Source of the DNA: Hyphomicrobiales bacterium
GTDB lineage: Bacteria; Pseudomonadota; Alphaproteobacteria; Rhizobiales; Rhizobiaceae
Direction: 5' to 3'
Assembly: GCA_900473185.1 (NCBI GenBank)
Contig: UCKU01000017.1
Location: forward strand, 166,326 to 230,325
Length of the DNA stretch: 64,000 bases
Shown: positions 50,128 through 59,049 of the stretch, piece by piece
How positions within the stretch are numbered: the first letter of the stretch is position 1
How the letters are laid out: every line of letters starts with the position of its first letter
Position numbers and translations under genes: made by a program
Notes under the pieces: generated by a model
What the model was told of the DNA's origin: nothing
Seen by the model: the letters and a program-made list of their open reading frames with translations, nothing else
Database searches by the model: none

Positions 50128-51599
50128 TTGGCGGGCGTGAACTTGCCGGCGGCCTGTTCGATGACATGGGCGGTCTTGAAGAGGGTTTCCTCGTCGAAGG
50201 CCTTGCCGATGAGCTGCAGGCCAAGCGGCAGGCCCTTGTGATCGAGGCCGGCGGGAACGGCGATACCCGGCAGGCCGGCCATGTTCACCGTGACCGTGAA
50301 GATGTCGTTCAGGTACATCTTGACCGGATCGGCAGCGAGGTTCTCGTCGGCAACGCCGAAGGCGGACGACGGGGTGGCTGGCGTCAGGATGGCATCGACG
50401 CCAGCATCGAAGGCGAGTTCGAAGTCGCGCTTGATGAGTGTGCGGACCTTCTGGGCGCGCAGGTAGTAGGCGTCGTAGTAGCCGGCCGACAGCACATAGG
50501 TGCCGATCATGATGCGGCGCTTGACTTCCTTGCCGAAGCCGGCGGCACGCGTCTTCTCGTACATGTCGACGATATCCTTGCCGTCGACGCGCAGGCCGTA
50601 GCGTACGCCATCGTAACGGGCGAGGTTCGAAGAGGCTTCAGCGGGTGCAACAATATAATAAGCCGGCAGGGCGTATTTGGTATGGGGCAGCGAGATGTTG
50701 ACGATCTCCGCACCTGCATCCTTCAGCCAGGCGATGCCCTGCTGCCAGATGGCCTCGATCTCGTCGGGCATGCCATCGACGCGATATTCGTTCGGGATAC
50801 CGATCTTCATGCCCTTCAGCGACTGGCCGATGGCAGATTCGTAATCCGGCACCGGCAGGTCGACGGAGGTCGTGTCCTTGGCATCGACACTTGCCATCGA
50901 CTTCAGCAGGATTGCGGCATCGCGGACGTCGCGGGCAATCGGGCCGGCCTGATCGAGCGAGGAAGCGAAGGCAACCGTGCCCCAACGCGAGCAGCGACCG
51001 TAGGTCGGCTTGATGCCAACCGTGCCGGTGAAGGCTGCCGGCTGGCGGATCGAGCCGCCGGTGTCGGTTGCGGTCGCACCAGCGCAGAGATGCGCGGCAA
51101 CGGCTGAAGCCGAACCGCCAGACGAGCCACCCGGAACGAGCTGCTGGTTGGAGCCCGAGGCGCGCCAGGGATTGATGACTGCGCCATAATGCGAGGTCTC
51201 ATTGGAAGAGCCCATCGCGAATTCGTCCATGTTGAGCTTGCCCAGCATGACGGCGCCGTCATCCCAGAGGTTCTGGGTTACGGTCGATTCATAACGCGGT
51301 TCGAAACCATCGAGAATATGGCTGCAGGCCTGCGTGTGCACGCCGACGGTAGCGAAGAGGTCTTTGATGCCGAGCGGAATGCCCTCGAGATCGCCCGCCT
51401 TGCCGGCAGCGATGCGCTGGTCGGAATTCTTCGCCATGACGCGGGCGAGATCCGGCGTGACCTTGATGTAGGCATTGAGCTGGCCATTGGCCGCATCGAT
51501 CGCCGAAATATAGGCCTCGGTCAGTTCGGTTGCGGTGATTTCCTTGGCGCGCAGCTTCTGGCGGGCTTCGGCAATGGTCAGGCTGGTGAGTTCGCTCAT
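50118..51599 (-). CDS. gatA: Asp-tRNA(Asn)/Glu-tRNA(Gln) amidotransferase subunit A
   Basis: Amidase subunit that releases ammonia from glutamine for the amidation. The 493-residue protein carries the amidase signature: Lys79 in GIPLGIKDLF, Ser159 in VPGGSSGGSASA (cis-Ser) and Ser183 in TDTGGSIRQPA (nucleophile). ATG at 51599 is the family start (MSELTSLTIAEARQ). It follows gatC by 58 bases and overlaps the next, broken GNAT gene by ten bases. Confidence 0.97.
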   Translation of the reverse strand: MSELTSLTIAEARQKLRAKEITATELTEAYISAIDAANGQLNAYIKVTPDLARVMAKNSDQRIAAGKAGDLEGIPLGIKDLFATVGVHTQACSHILDGFEPRYESTVTQNLWDDGAVMLGKLNMDEFAMGSSNETSHYGAVINPWRASGSNQQLVPGGSSGGSASAVAAHLCAGATATDTGGSIRQPAAFTGTVGIKPTYGRCSRWGTVAFASSLDQAGPIARDVRDAAILLKSMASVDAKDTTSVDLPVPDYESAIGQSLKGMKIGIPNEYRVDGMPDEIEAIWQQGIAWLKDAGAEIVNISLPHTKYALPAYYIVAPAEASSNLARYDGVRYGLRVDGKDIVDMYEKTRAAGFGKEVKRRIMIGTYVLSAGYYDAYYLRAQKVRTLIKRDFELAFDAGVDAILTPATPSSAFGVADENLAADPVKMYLNDIFTVTVNMAGLPGIAVPAGLDHKGLPLGLQLIGKAFDEETLFKTAHVIEQAAGKFTPAKWW

Positions 51600-51657
51600 C
51601 GTGTTTTCGCTTCAGATCTGGAAATGGCAACAGGGTCGGAAAGAGGCGGTCAAAGCC

Positions 51658-51945
51658 TTATTCGACGACCTTCGGCACCAGGAAGAAATTGTGGTCGGTG
51701 ATCGGCGCATTGGCAACGATATCGGCGGCCTTATTGCCATCATTGACGACATCGGTGCGCTTCTTCATGTCCATCGGCGTCACCGAGGTCATGGCCTCGA
51801 CGCCCTCGACGTCAACTTCGGAAAGCTGCTCGACGAAGCCGAGAATACCATTCAATTCGCCGACCATGCGATTTGCCTCTTCTTCCGAGACGGCAATACG
51901 GGCAAGGCGCGCAACGCGCTTAACGGTGGCGAGATCGACGGACAT
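51658..51945 (-). CDS. gatC: Asp-tRNA(Asn)/Glu-tRNA(Gln) amidotransferase subunit C
   Basis: Small 95-residue subunit that wraps GatA and GatB together. The blocks MSVDLATVKRVARLARIAVSEEE, the helix NGILGFVEQLSEVDVEGVEAM and the extended end VVNDGNKAADIVAN with FFLVPKVVE are all conserved. It starts the gatCA operon on the minus strand. Confidence 0.96.
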   Translation of the reverse strand: MSVDLATVKRVARLARIAVSEEEANRMVGELNGILGFVEQLSEVDVEGVEAMTSVTPMDMKKRTDVVNDGNKAADIVANAPITDHNFFLVPKVVE

Positions 51946-52070
51946 GGCATTCTCCGGATAGGAATTTTCCTATCGCTATAAAGACCATGTCCGTCCTGTG
52001 CAACGGGTTTGCCTTTTCGGCAATGCAGAATTCCGGCCCTCAAACCCACCGGGATTTGAGGGCTTATGTA

Positions 52071-52775
52071 TCAGAACGACAGGCTTTCGCCAGGCTTCGG
52101 CGCCTTCACTTGCGTCTTCGAGGCTTCCATGCCGGCGATGAATTTTTCCGGCGTCTGGTCGATGATCGGGAAAGTGCCGTAATGGCAGGGAATGGCCGTC
52201 TTGAAGTTGAAGTAGCGCTGGCAGGCAAGAGCCGCCACCGCGCCGCCCATGGTGAATCGGTCGCCAATCGGTACGATGCCGATATCCGGCTGATGCAGCT
52301 CGTTGATCAGCGCCATGTCGGAGAAGATATCTGTGTCGCCCATGTGGAAGAGGCTTGGCTCGTCGTCGAAATGCAGCATGAGGCCGTTCGCGCTCCCGAG
52401 CGAATGGGAAACACCGTCTTCAGTGGTCTGAGCCGAGGAATGCAGCGCATTGGTGAAGGTGGCGGTAAAGCCGCCAAGCGGGACCGTGCCGCCGGTATTG
52501 CCCATTTCGAGTTTATCGACACCTTTGGTGCCGAGCCAGGACGCAAGGTCTGCATTGGCGAGAACGACGGCGCCGGTTTCCCTGGCGATCCCCACGGTAT
52601 CGCCGACATGGTCGCCATGGCCGTGGGTCAGCAGGATATGGGTGATGCCGTTGGTCACTTCCTTGATATCCTGGCCGACGAAGGACGAATTATAGGTCAG
52701 GAAGGGATCGATCAGGATTTTGGCAGCTTTCGTCTCTATCCGGAAAGCAGAATGGCCGAGCCAGGTGATCTTCAT
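52071..52775 (-). CDS. Metal-dependent hydrolase (UPF0173, metallo-beta-lactamase fold)
   Basis: 234 residues with the metallo-beta-lactamase fold. The HxHGDH-type site is LLTHGHGDHVGD (near 50-60); ITWLGHSAFRIE at the start and the later HMGDTDIFSDM segment (GDT) and a His in PCHYGTFP are typical of the UPF0173/YtkL group. The substrate is unknown. It is upstream of gatC on the same strand, 125 bases away. Confidence 0.88.
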   Translation of the reverse strand: MKITWLGHSAFRIETKAAKILIDPFLTYNSSFVGQDIKEVTNGITHILLTHGHGDHVGDTVGIARETGAVVLANADLASWLGTKGVDKLEMGNTGGTVPLGGFTATFTNALHSSAQTTEDGVSHSLGSANGLMLHFDDEPSLFHMGDTDIFSDMALINELHQPDIGIVPIGDRFTMGGAVAALACQRYFNFKTAIPCHYGTFPIIDQTPEKFIAGMEASKTQVKAPKPGESLSF

Positions 52776-52831
52776 GAAAAGTCTCCTTTATTACATGATG
52801 CAAAAGCGATTTCCGGACCAGAACGGTTTAA

Positions 52832-52877
52832 AGCAATTCCGGTCGGAAAACCGTTTCGCACTTTTTCTGGAATTGCT
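52832..52877. repeat. Palindromic repeat in the ruvX upstream region
   Basis: AGCAATTCC (52832-52840) and GGAATTGCT (52869-52877) frame a 28-base centre GGTCGGAAAACCGTTTCGC with further bases. This resembles a short intergenic repeat I recall from many Rhizobium chromosomes (GAGCAATTCC...GGAATTGC); I have no copy number here. Confidence 0.55.
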
Positions 52878-52951
52878 CTAAGGACATAGCCGATATGGCC
52901 GCAAAGAAAAGCGGTGGGAACTTCAATTTCTTTTGACAGGATGACACGGCA

Positions 52952-53443
52952 ATGACGGTGCTTACGATCGAGGAACTGGCCGGAACGCTCGGTCCCGGAC
53001 AGGCAATCGCCGGCCTCGATCTCGGCACCAAGACGATCGGTCTAGCCATGTCCGATCTCGGACGCCGCTTTGCGACGCCGCGCCCGGTCCTCAAGCGTGA
53101 GAAATTTACCATCGATGCCGAGACGCTGCTGAATTTCGCAACAAAGGAGAAGGTCGCGGCCTTCGTCATCGGCCTGCCGATGAATATGGACGGATCGGCC
53201 GGACCGCGTGTGCAGGCGACGCGGGCTTTCGTGCGCAACATGGAGCAGAAGACCGCCATTCCCTTCGTTTATTGGGATGAGCGGCTATCGACGGTGGCTG
53301 CCGAACGTGCCCTGCTGGAAATGGATGTTTCGCGCGCAAAGCGCGCAGAACGCATCGATTCGGCTGCGGCAAGCTTCATCCTTCAGGGAGCGCTCGACAG
53401 GCTTTCCTTGCTAGCGAGATCTGCCGACGATACGGAGGCGTGA
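52952..53443 (+). CDS. ruvX: Holliday junction resolvase-like protein RuvX (YqgF)
   Basis: RNase H-fold nuclease of 163 residues; in bacteria it is linked to 16S rRNA 5'-end processing and transcription antitermination. Its first strand has the metal-binding Asp (AGLDLGTKTIGLAMSD), followed by FVIGLPMNMDGSAGPR, and the last motif ERIDSAAASFILQGALD. It has an N-terminal extension of about 15 residues, common in alphaproteobacteria. Its 3' end overlaps the convergent DUF6105 gene by 61 bases. Confidence 0.92.
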   Translation: MTVLTIEELAGTLGPGQAIAGLDLGTKTIGLAMSDLGRRFATPRPVLKREKFTIDAETLLNFATKEKVAAFVIGLPMNMDGSAGPRVQATRAFVRNMEQKTAIPFVYWDERLSTVAAERALLEMDVSRAKRAERIDSAAASFILQGALDRLSLLARSADDTEA

Positions 53444-53712
53444 CGCGCCTTCCACCAGCCGGCGATCTGGCGGCGCTTGCGGAAGCCCATGATGGCGAAG
53501 ACGACGAGACTGTCGACGGCAATCGCACGGGCGACGAGCGGCGGAATTTCCTGCGGCGGCAAGCCGAGCACCTTACCGTAGAGCTGGAACGTCAGGTCAT
53601 GGACCTGCCGTGTCAGCATGAAGATGCCGAAGTTCAGATCGTAATAGGAAAGCCAGTACCATCCCGCCAGGAAGACGATCGGACCGGCCCAGAAGATCAG
53701 AAACCACTTCAT
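53383..53712 (-). CDS. DUF6105 family membrane protein
   Basis: Predicted membrane protein of 109 residues, with helices at about 3-22 and 58-76. The segment WYWLSYYDLNFGIFMLTRQVHD identifies the rhizobial DUF6105 group as I recall it. The Lys/Arg-rich end (RKRRQIAGWWKARH) is probably cytoplasmic. The C-terminal end is antisense to the last 61 bases of ruvX. It overlaps the upstream small gene by four bases (ATGA). Confidence 0.8.
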   Translation of the reverse strand: MKWFLIFWAGPIVFLAGWYWLSYYDLNFGIFMLTRQVHDLTFQLYGKVLGLPPQEIPPLVARAIAVDSLVVFAIMGFRKRRQIAGWWKARHASVSSADLASKESLSSAP

Positions 53713-53882
53713 GCGGCCTCTCCTTCGTGCTTGCGCAGGACCGGCATATCAAGAGACACGAGCCAGACCGACGATGCCATGATGCAGAGTACGAGCGTGG
53801 GCACGGCGATATCCAGCGCCAGCACGGCGAAAAACATCATCGCCGCGACAAGCAACGCGGTTCTGGCTGCTCTGGTTCCCAT
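53709..53882 (-). CDS. Small hypothetical membrane protein
   Basis: A 57-residue protein from ATG at 53882 with hydrophobic stretches at about 8-30 and 28-45 (ALLVAAMMFFAVLALDIAVP and LVLCIMASSVWLVSL) and a short charged tail (RKHEGEAA). It overlaps DUF6105 by the ATGA junction, so the two are translated together. A GTG start at 53927 would add a short polar end but looks less likely. No named family. Confidence 0.65.
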   Translation of the reverse strand: MGTRAARTALLVAAMMFFAVLALDIAVPTLVLCIMASSVWLVSLDMPVLRKHEGEAA

Positions 53883-54002
53883 CACTGAACTCGGGTCCAC
53901 AATTGTTACATTTCTAATGTGGATCACACTGGCGGGTTAACCAGCGTCACGCAACGTAAACCAATTGTTAAGGTTAACGGCCGGGCGGAGGCTGTGGATT
54001 GT

Positions 54003-54662
54003 TCAGCCGTAGACGCCGCGCACCAACCGCTTCAATGCGGTGGCCGCCTTCTCCCAGTCCTTACCGTTCTTCAAAACCAGACCCGCGCACTGACCGCCGG
54101 CGGCCGCCGACAGCACAAGATGCTGGATCGAGGCAAAGATCAGCGCGTTGACGGCTGCCGTATCGATGCCCTTCGGCGGCGTCAGCGAGCCGCGCATACG
54201 GTCGAGCCACAGTCCGAGCGCTTTTGAGCGCGCCTCGGAAAGACGCCTCACCTGCTCGGTATTTTCCGAGATCTCCCAGGCGACGATGCGGCGCATCAGG
54301 GGATCGTCGCGCAGCGCTTCCAGGAACAGCAGCGACAGCCGCTCCATGAGATCGCCGTAGGTCAAAAGGAACATGCCGCCGGTATCTTCGGGGATTCGGT
54401 CCTTGACCCAGTTGCCGAGATCGGCGCCAATCGCCTCGACGAGGCCATCGAGGCCGCCATAATAGCGGTAGATGAGCTGCTTATCGCAGCCGGCGCGGCG
54501 GGCGACGGCATTGATGCCGAAATTCTGGAACCCCTCTTCCGCCAGCAGGTTCTTGGCGGCTTTCAGGATAGCGCGTTCCGTAGCGCTTCTGTCGCGGATA
54601 CGCTTTTCAGGCTCAGTGGCACCCGTCTGTTCGAGCGCGGCCATGGCAGTTTCATTCAGCAT
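54003..54662 (-). CDS. TetR/AcrR family transcriptional regulator
   Basis: Regulator of 219 residues. The N-terminal HTH runs from RSATERAILKAAKNLLAEEGFQNFGINAVARRAGCDKQLIYRYYGGLDGL (about 25-75), and the ligand-binding helices follow. The GCDKQLIYRYYGG recognition helix is characteristic of the family. A 5-bp dyad lies 19 bases upstream (54681), so self-repression is likely. No target operon is divergent; the next gene, map, is on the opposite strand 247 bases away. Confidence 0.9.
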   Translation of the reverse strand: MLNETAMAALEQTGATEPEKRIRDRSATERAILKAAKNLLAEEGFQNFGINAVARRAGCDKQLIYRYYGGLDGLVEAIGADLGNWVKDRIPEDTGGMFLLTYGDLMERLSLLFLEALRDDPLMRRIVAWEISENTEQVRRLSEARSKALGLWLDRMRGSLTPPKGIDTAAVNALIFASIQHLVLSAAAGGQCAGLVLKNGKDWEKAATALKRLVRGVYG

Positions 54663-54680
54663 TCGGTCAACCCCGGTCTG

Positions 54681-54694
54681 TCACCAATCGGTGA
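54681..54694. promoter_or_regulatory. Candidate TetR operator
   Basis: TCACC-AATC-GGTGA is a perfect 5-bp inverted repeat 19 bases upstream of the TetR-family start. Its position fits autoregulation. Confidence 0.5.
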
Positions 54695-54909
54695 GTAACA
54701 GTGGAATTTTCCGTCTACAATCCTATCTTATTGAGAAGACTGTGGATATTGATGGTCCGTAGCTCTGCTGACGCTGGTGGGCGGCCCGGCGGCTTTTTTC
54801 ATCCCGTACAACGCGCCCGAGAAATCTTGCCCATGCGGTTGATCGCGATGGACGAACCCGGCATAGCTGCATTATGAAAAGAGACGACAATTTCTGCTAA
54901 GGCCTTGCA

Positions 54910-55746
54910 ATGGTGAATTATATCGAAGCCTCCTCCGCGCCGCCGAAGAATACCGGCGCCATCAGGCTTTATGGCCCTGAAGCATTCGAGGGAATGCGCA
55001 ACGCGTGCCAGCTGACCGCGCGCTGCCTCGATGCGCTTGCCGATATCGTCAAGCCGGGCCTCGCAACCAATGAAATCGATCGCTTCGTCTTCGAATTCGG
55101 CATGGATAACGGCGCCTATCCGGCGACCCTGAACTATCGCGGCTATACGAAGTCCACCTGCACTTCGATCAATCATGTGGTCTGCCACGGCATTCCCGAT
55201 GACAAGCCGCTGCGCGAGGGCGATATCGTTAATATCGACGTGACCTTCGTCGTCGACGGCTGGCATGGGGATTCGAGCCGCATGTATCCGGTCGGCCAGG
55301 TCAAGCGCGCAGCCGAACGTCTGCTGGAAGTGACCTACGAGTCGCTGATGCGCGGCATTGCCGCCGTTCATCCCGGCGCGCGCACCGGCGCAATCGGCGA
55401 GGCGATCCAGACCTATGCAGAAGCGGAGCGCTGCTCCGTCGTGCGCGATTTCTGCGGCCATGGCGTCGGCCGTCTCTTCCACGATTCGCCGAACATCCTG
55501 CATTACGGCCGCGCCAATGAAGGGCCGGAACTGCGCGAGGGCATGATCTTCACCATCGAACCGATGATCAATCTCGGACGCCCGCATGTGAAGGTGCTGG
55601 CAGACGGCTGGACTGCCGTAACACGCGATCGCTCGCTATCAGCGCAGTACGAACATACGGTCGGCGTGACCGCCAATGGCTGCGAGATCTTCACGCTGTC
55701 GCCCGCCGGTCTCGACCGGCCGGGCCTGCCGCCACTGAACGGGTAA
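54910..55746 (+). CDS. map: Methionine aminopeptidase, type I
   Basis: Removes the initiator Met from nascent proteins. The five metal ligands are all present in 278 residues: Asp110 (VNIDVTFVVDG), Asp121 (WHGDSSRMY), His184 (FCGHGVGRLFH), Glu217 (FTIEPMI) and Glu248 (YEHTVGV). The N-terminal extension of about 20 residues is typical for Rhizobiales. It is followed by radC after 8 bases. Confidence 0.96.
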   Translation: MVNYIEASSAPPKNTGAIRLYGPEAFEGMRNACQLTARCLDALADIVKPGLATNEIDRFVFEFGMDNGAYPATLNYRGYTKSTCTSINHVVCHGIPDDKPLREGDIVNIDVTFVVDGWHGDSSRMYPVGQVKRAAERLLEVTYESLMRGIAAVHPGARTGAIGEAIQTYAEAERCSVVRDFCGHGVGRLFHDSPNILHYGRANEGPELREGMIFTIEPMINLGRPHVKVLADGWTAVTRDRSLSAQYEHTVGVTANGCEIFTLSPAGLDRPGLPPLNG

Positions 55747-55754
55747 CGCTCGCG

Positions 55755-56570
55755 ATGGCGAAAGGTCCCGTTCCGCAGGCCAGCGATGACGAACTGCCTT
55801 TCGACATGGACGAGGATATCGCTGTGGACGAACGGGCGTTTTTCGGACAACCGTCAAAGGCGGCAGCTTCCGCCAAAAAAGCCGCCCTGCCCGCCAAGGA
55901 AGAACATTATCACGGCCATCGCGAGAGGCTGCGCAATCGCTTCCGCGACCACGGCGATACGGCGCTTGCCGATTATGAAATCCTCGAACTCCTGCTTTTC
56001 CGGCTGATCCCGCGCCGCGACACCAAGCCGATCGCCAAGGCACTGATAGATCGCTTCGGGTCGCTTGCCGGCGTCTTCGGCGCACCGGCAGCACTGCTGC
56101 AGGAGGTCAAGGGCGTCGGAGAGGCGGTGGCGCTGGATCTGAAGCTGATATCCACCATCAGCCATCGCACGTTGAAGAGCGAGCTCAAGGGCAAGCAGGT
56201 GCTTTCCTCGTGGTCGTCGGTCATCCAGTATTGTCATGCGGCCATGGCGCATGAGACGCGCGAGCAGTTCCGCATTCTCTTCCTCGACAAGCGCAATGCG
56301 CTGATCGCCGACGAGGTGCAGGGGCGCGGAACCGTGGATCACACACCTGTCTATCCGCGTGAGGTGGTCAGGCGGGCGCTCGAGCTTTCGGCAACGGCGC
56401 TTATTCTCGTTCACAACCACCCCTCGGGCGATCCCACCCCATCGCGCGCCGATATCGACATGACGAAGATGATCATCGATGCGGCAAAACCGCTCGGCAT
56501 TGCCATCCACGATCACATCATCATCGGCAAAGACGGACAAGCAAGCCTCAAGGGCCTGCGCTTGATATAA
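55755..56570 (+). CDS. radC: RadC/JAB1-type protein
   Basis: RadC-family protein of 271 residues. An N-terminal helix-hairpin-helix part (about 65-130, GVGEAVALDLK) precedes the MPN/JAMM domain, with the metal-binding motif LVHNHPSGDPTPSRADI and the EVQGRGTVDHTPVYPREVV block. The first 45 residues are an extra acidic, disordered extension. The name comes from an old repair phenotype in E. coli that was later withdrawn; the actual function is unknown. It lies 8 bases after map. Confidence 0.93.
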   Translation: MAKGPVPQASDDELPFDMDEDIAVDERAFFGQPSKAAASAKKAALPAKEEHYHGHRERLRNRFRDHGDTALADYEILELLLFRLIPRRDTKPIAKALIDRFGSLAGVFGAPAALLQEVKGVGEAVALDLKLISTISHRTLKSELKGKQVLSSWSSVIQYCHAAMAHETREQFRILFLDKRNALIADEVQGRGTVDHTPVYPREVVRRALELSATALILVHNHPSGDPTPSRADIDMTKMIIDAAKPLGIAIHDHIIIGKDGQASLKGLRLI

Positions 56571-56642
56571 GACTGCGGCTAAGGCATGAAAAAGCCATCT
56601 TGGCGTTCTCCAAGCTGAATGACTGACAACAGGATGAGAATT

Positions 56643-57233
56643 ATGGGCATTTCTCCTGGTCGCTTGTACGCGCCGCCGAGCCTTCGATCGCTGATACGAC
56701 TGACACTTCTGCTGCTTGTCGTAACCGGTCTCTATCTCGGATACCTGCAGCTTTCGACCAATGTTCATGCGGTCGTCGATGGCCAGGTCTACCGCTCCGC
56801 CCAGCCCTCTCCCGCGAAGCTTGGCGAACTCGTCAAGGAATACGGCATCAAATCCGTACTGAACCTGCGCGGCGACAGCAGCGGCGAGGCCTGGTACGAC
56901 AATGAGGTCGCCGCGGCAAAGGGCCTCAATGTCCAGCATATCGATTTCCGCATGTCGGCGACGAAGGAACTCTCCATCGAGGAAGGGCGCCAGCTGATGG
57001 CGATCATGGCCGCCGCGCCCAAGCCGATGCTCATCCACTGCAAGGCCGGCGCCGACCGTACGGGACTGGCTTCAGCCATCTACGTCGCCGGCATTGCCAA
57101 GGGTGGCGAGATGGCAGCGGAATCACAGATCTCGCTGACTTACGGCCATCTGTCGCTTTTCTTCATCGGCGCCTATGCGATGGACGAAACGTTCGAAAGA
57201 CTTGAGCCGTTATTCGGCTTTTCGAACTCGTAA
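56643..57233 (+). CDS. Protein tyrosine phosphatase (dual-specificity-type)
   Basis: Membrane-anchored phosphatase of 196 residues. One transmembrane helix (about 18-36) is followed by an extracytoplasmic phosphatase domain with the active-site loop HCKAGADRTG (Cys133, Arg139) and VLNLRGDSS with YDNEVAAAKG. The Asp in HIDFRMSA is a likely general acid. It resembles the eukaryotic-like family known as Tyr/DUF442-type phosphatases. The start at 56643 follows AGGA; an ATG at 56619 is possible. It is 72 bases after radC. Confidence 0.88.
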   Translation: MGISPGRLYAPPSLRSLIRLTLLLLVVTGLYLGYLQLSTNVHAVVDGQVYRSAQPSPAKLGELVKEYGIKSVLNLRGDSSGEAWYDNEVAAAKGLNVQHIDFRMSATKELSIEEGRQLMAIMAAAPKPMLIHCKAGADRTGLASAIYVAGIAKGGEMAAESQISLTYGHLSLFFIGAYAMDETFERLEPLFGFSNS

Positions 57234-57331
57234 ACTTCATAGAAATACCAAACTGTAACATTGACCGGCTACCGATGAACGCGCGACATTTCGCGTCGCA
57301 ATATGATTCCAATTCCAGTTCGGGGCTAAAG

Positions 57332-58738
57332 ATGTTCCAGTACGATCTCGTGGTAGTCGGCAGCGGTCCGGCAGGGCGCCGCGGCGCAATCCAGGCTGCA
57401 AAACTCGGCAAGAAAGTGCTGGTCATCGAGCAGGGAAAGCGTGTCGGTGGCGTGTCCGTCCATACCGGCACGATCCCTTCCAAGACGCTGCGCGAAACCG
57501 CACTCAATCTTTCCGGCTGGCGCGAGCGCGGCTTTTACGGCCGCAGCTACCGCGTCAAGCAGGAAATCAGCGCTGAAGACCTGCGCCGTCGCCTGCTGAT
57601 CACCCTGAATCATGAAGTGGAAGTGCTCGAACATCAGTTCGCCCGCAACCGCGTCCAGCACATCCGCGGTAAGGCAAGCTTCGTCGATACCAATACCCTG
57701 CAGATCATCAAGGACGACGGCGACACAATGACGGTGAATGGCGCCAGCATCCTGCTCGCCGTCGGCACCAAGCCGTTTCGACCTGATTACATGCCCTTCG
57801 ACAACAAGACCGTGCTCGATAGCGACGAACTGCTCGATATCGAGGAACTGCCACGCAGCATGGTCGTCATCGGCGCCGGCGTCATCGGCATCGAATATGC
57901 AACGATCTTTTCGGCGCTGGATACGGCAGTGACCGTCATCGATCCAAAGTCGACCATGCTCGACTTCATCGACAAGGAAATCATCGAGGATTTCACCTAT
58001 CAACTGCGCGATCGCAATATGAAGCTGCTACTTGGCACGAAGGCCGAGAAAGTCGAGCGGCTTGAGACAGGCAAGGTGCAGCTGACACTCGACAGCGGCC
58101 GGCATCTCGTGACCGACATGGTGCTTTTTGCCGCCGGGCGCATGGGCGCCACCGACACGCTCAACCTGGAGGCCATCGGTCTTGAGGCGGATAGCCGCGG
58201 ACGCCTGAAGGTCAATCCCGAGACGTTCCAGACGTCCGTGCCTAATATCTATGCCGCCGGCGACGTTGTCGGCTTCCCGAGCCTTGCCTCGACCTCGATG
58301 GAACAGGGCCGCATTGCTGCGCGCGTCGCAATCGGCGCCGTTGCCAAGGAACCGCAGAAATATTTCCCCTATGGCATCTATGCCGTGCCTGAAATCTCCA
58401 CCTGCGGCCTGACCGAAGAGGAAATGAAGGAGCGCGGCATTCCCTATGAGTGCGGTATTGCCCGTTTCCGGGAGACATCGCGCGGCCACATCATGGGCCT
58501 CGATACGGGTCTTCTGAAGCTTATCTTCTCGTTAAAGACGCGCCGCCTGCTCGGCGTACACATCGTCGGCGAAGGTGCTACGGAGCTCGTGCATATCGGC
58601 CAGGCTGTGCTCAACCTGAAGGGTACTGTCGAATATTTCGTCGAAAATACCTTCAACTACCCGACTCTTGCTGAAGCCTATAAAATCGCCGGCCTCGATG
58701 CGTGGAACCGCATGGGCGACATAAAATCTGAACTTTGA
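57332..58738 (+). CDS. sthA: Soluble pyridine nucleotide transhydrogenase (Si-specific)
   Basis: FAD enzyme of 468 residues that exchanges hydride between NADPH and NAD. Its first dinucleotide motif is GSGPAGRRGAIQAA (10-23) and its second VIGAGVIGIEYATIFSAL. The usual redox CxxxxC of related reductases is absent: GGVSVHTGTIPSKTLRE has no Cys, as expected for transhydrogenases but here both cysteines are lost. ATG at 57332 fits the family; an extended start at 57275 is rejected. A hairpin follows the stop. Confidence 0.9.
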   Translation: MFQYDLVVVGSGPAGRRGAIQAAKLGKKVLVIEQGKRVGGVSVHTGTIPSKTLRETALNLSGWRERGFYGRSYRVKQEISAEDLRRRLLITLNHEVEVLEHQFARNRVQHIRGKASFVDTNTLQIIKDDGDTMTVNGASILLAVGTKPFRPDYMPFDNKTVLDSDELLDIEELPRSMVVIGAGVIGIEYATIFSALDTAVTVIDPKSTMLDFIDKEIIEDFTYQLRDRNMKLLLGTKAEKVERLETGKVQLTLDSGRHLVTDMVLFAAGRMGATDTLNLEAIGLEADSRGRLKVNPETFQTSVPNIYAAGDVVGFPSLASTSMEQGRIAARVAIGAVAKEPQKYFPYGIYAVPEISTCGLTEEEMKERGIPYECGIARFRETSRGHIMGLDTGLLKLIFSLKTRRLLGVHIVGEGATELVHIGQAVLNLKGTVEYFVENTFNYPTLAEAYKIAGLDAWNRMGDIKSEL

Positions 58739-59049
58739 AGAAGCGAGGGAACGCCCTCGCCTTTCCAGGCCAGAGCACGTAAGCCACTGATCCCCAAGTC
58801 TTACTTTACTACAGCGCGCCTCATTGCACGCTGTTGGCGACTGCCTGTGGCCTGCGGCAACTGCCTATATCCTATGTCAAAAGATATTGGTAAGGTCAGG
58901 GTGTTCGCGCCTTGAATTGTTCTATTGCGTTTTGCTTATCGCCTTCCCAAGTATGGGGCGCGCCTTTCGACAGCCTGAAATCCATGTCTTAGACCGGCCT
59001 GCAGTACCACCAAGTCCAACTACGCAGACCACAACGAAAGATAGTTATT
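58739..59049. other. Intergenic region before the radical SAM gene
   Basis: 311 bases with no credible gene apart from the hairpin at 58743. A 97-codon frame overlapping the radical SAM start has no family support. It should hold the promoter of the radical SAM gene; no clean sigma-70 pair is evident. Confidence 0.4.
58743..58766 (+). terminator. Terminator after sthA
   Basis: GCGAGGG (58743-58749) pairs with CCCTCGC (58754-58760), loop AACG, followed by CTTTCC. It starts four bases past the stop. Confidence 0.6.
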
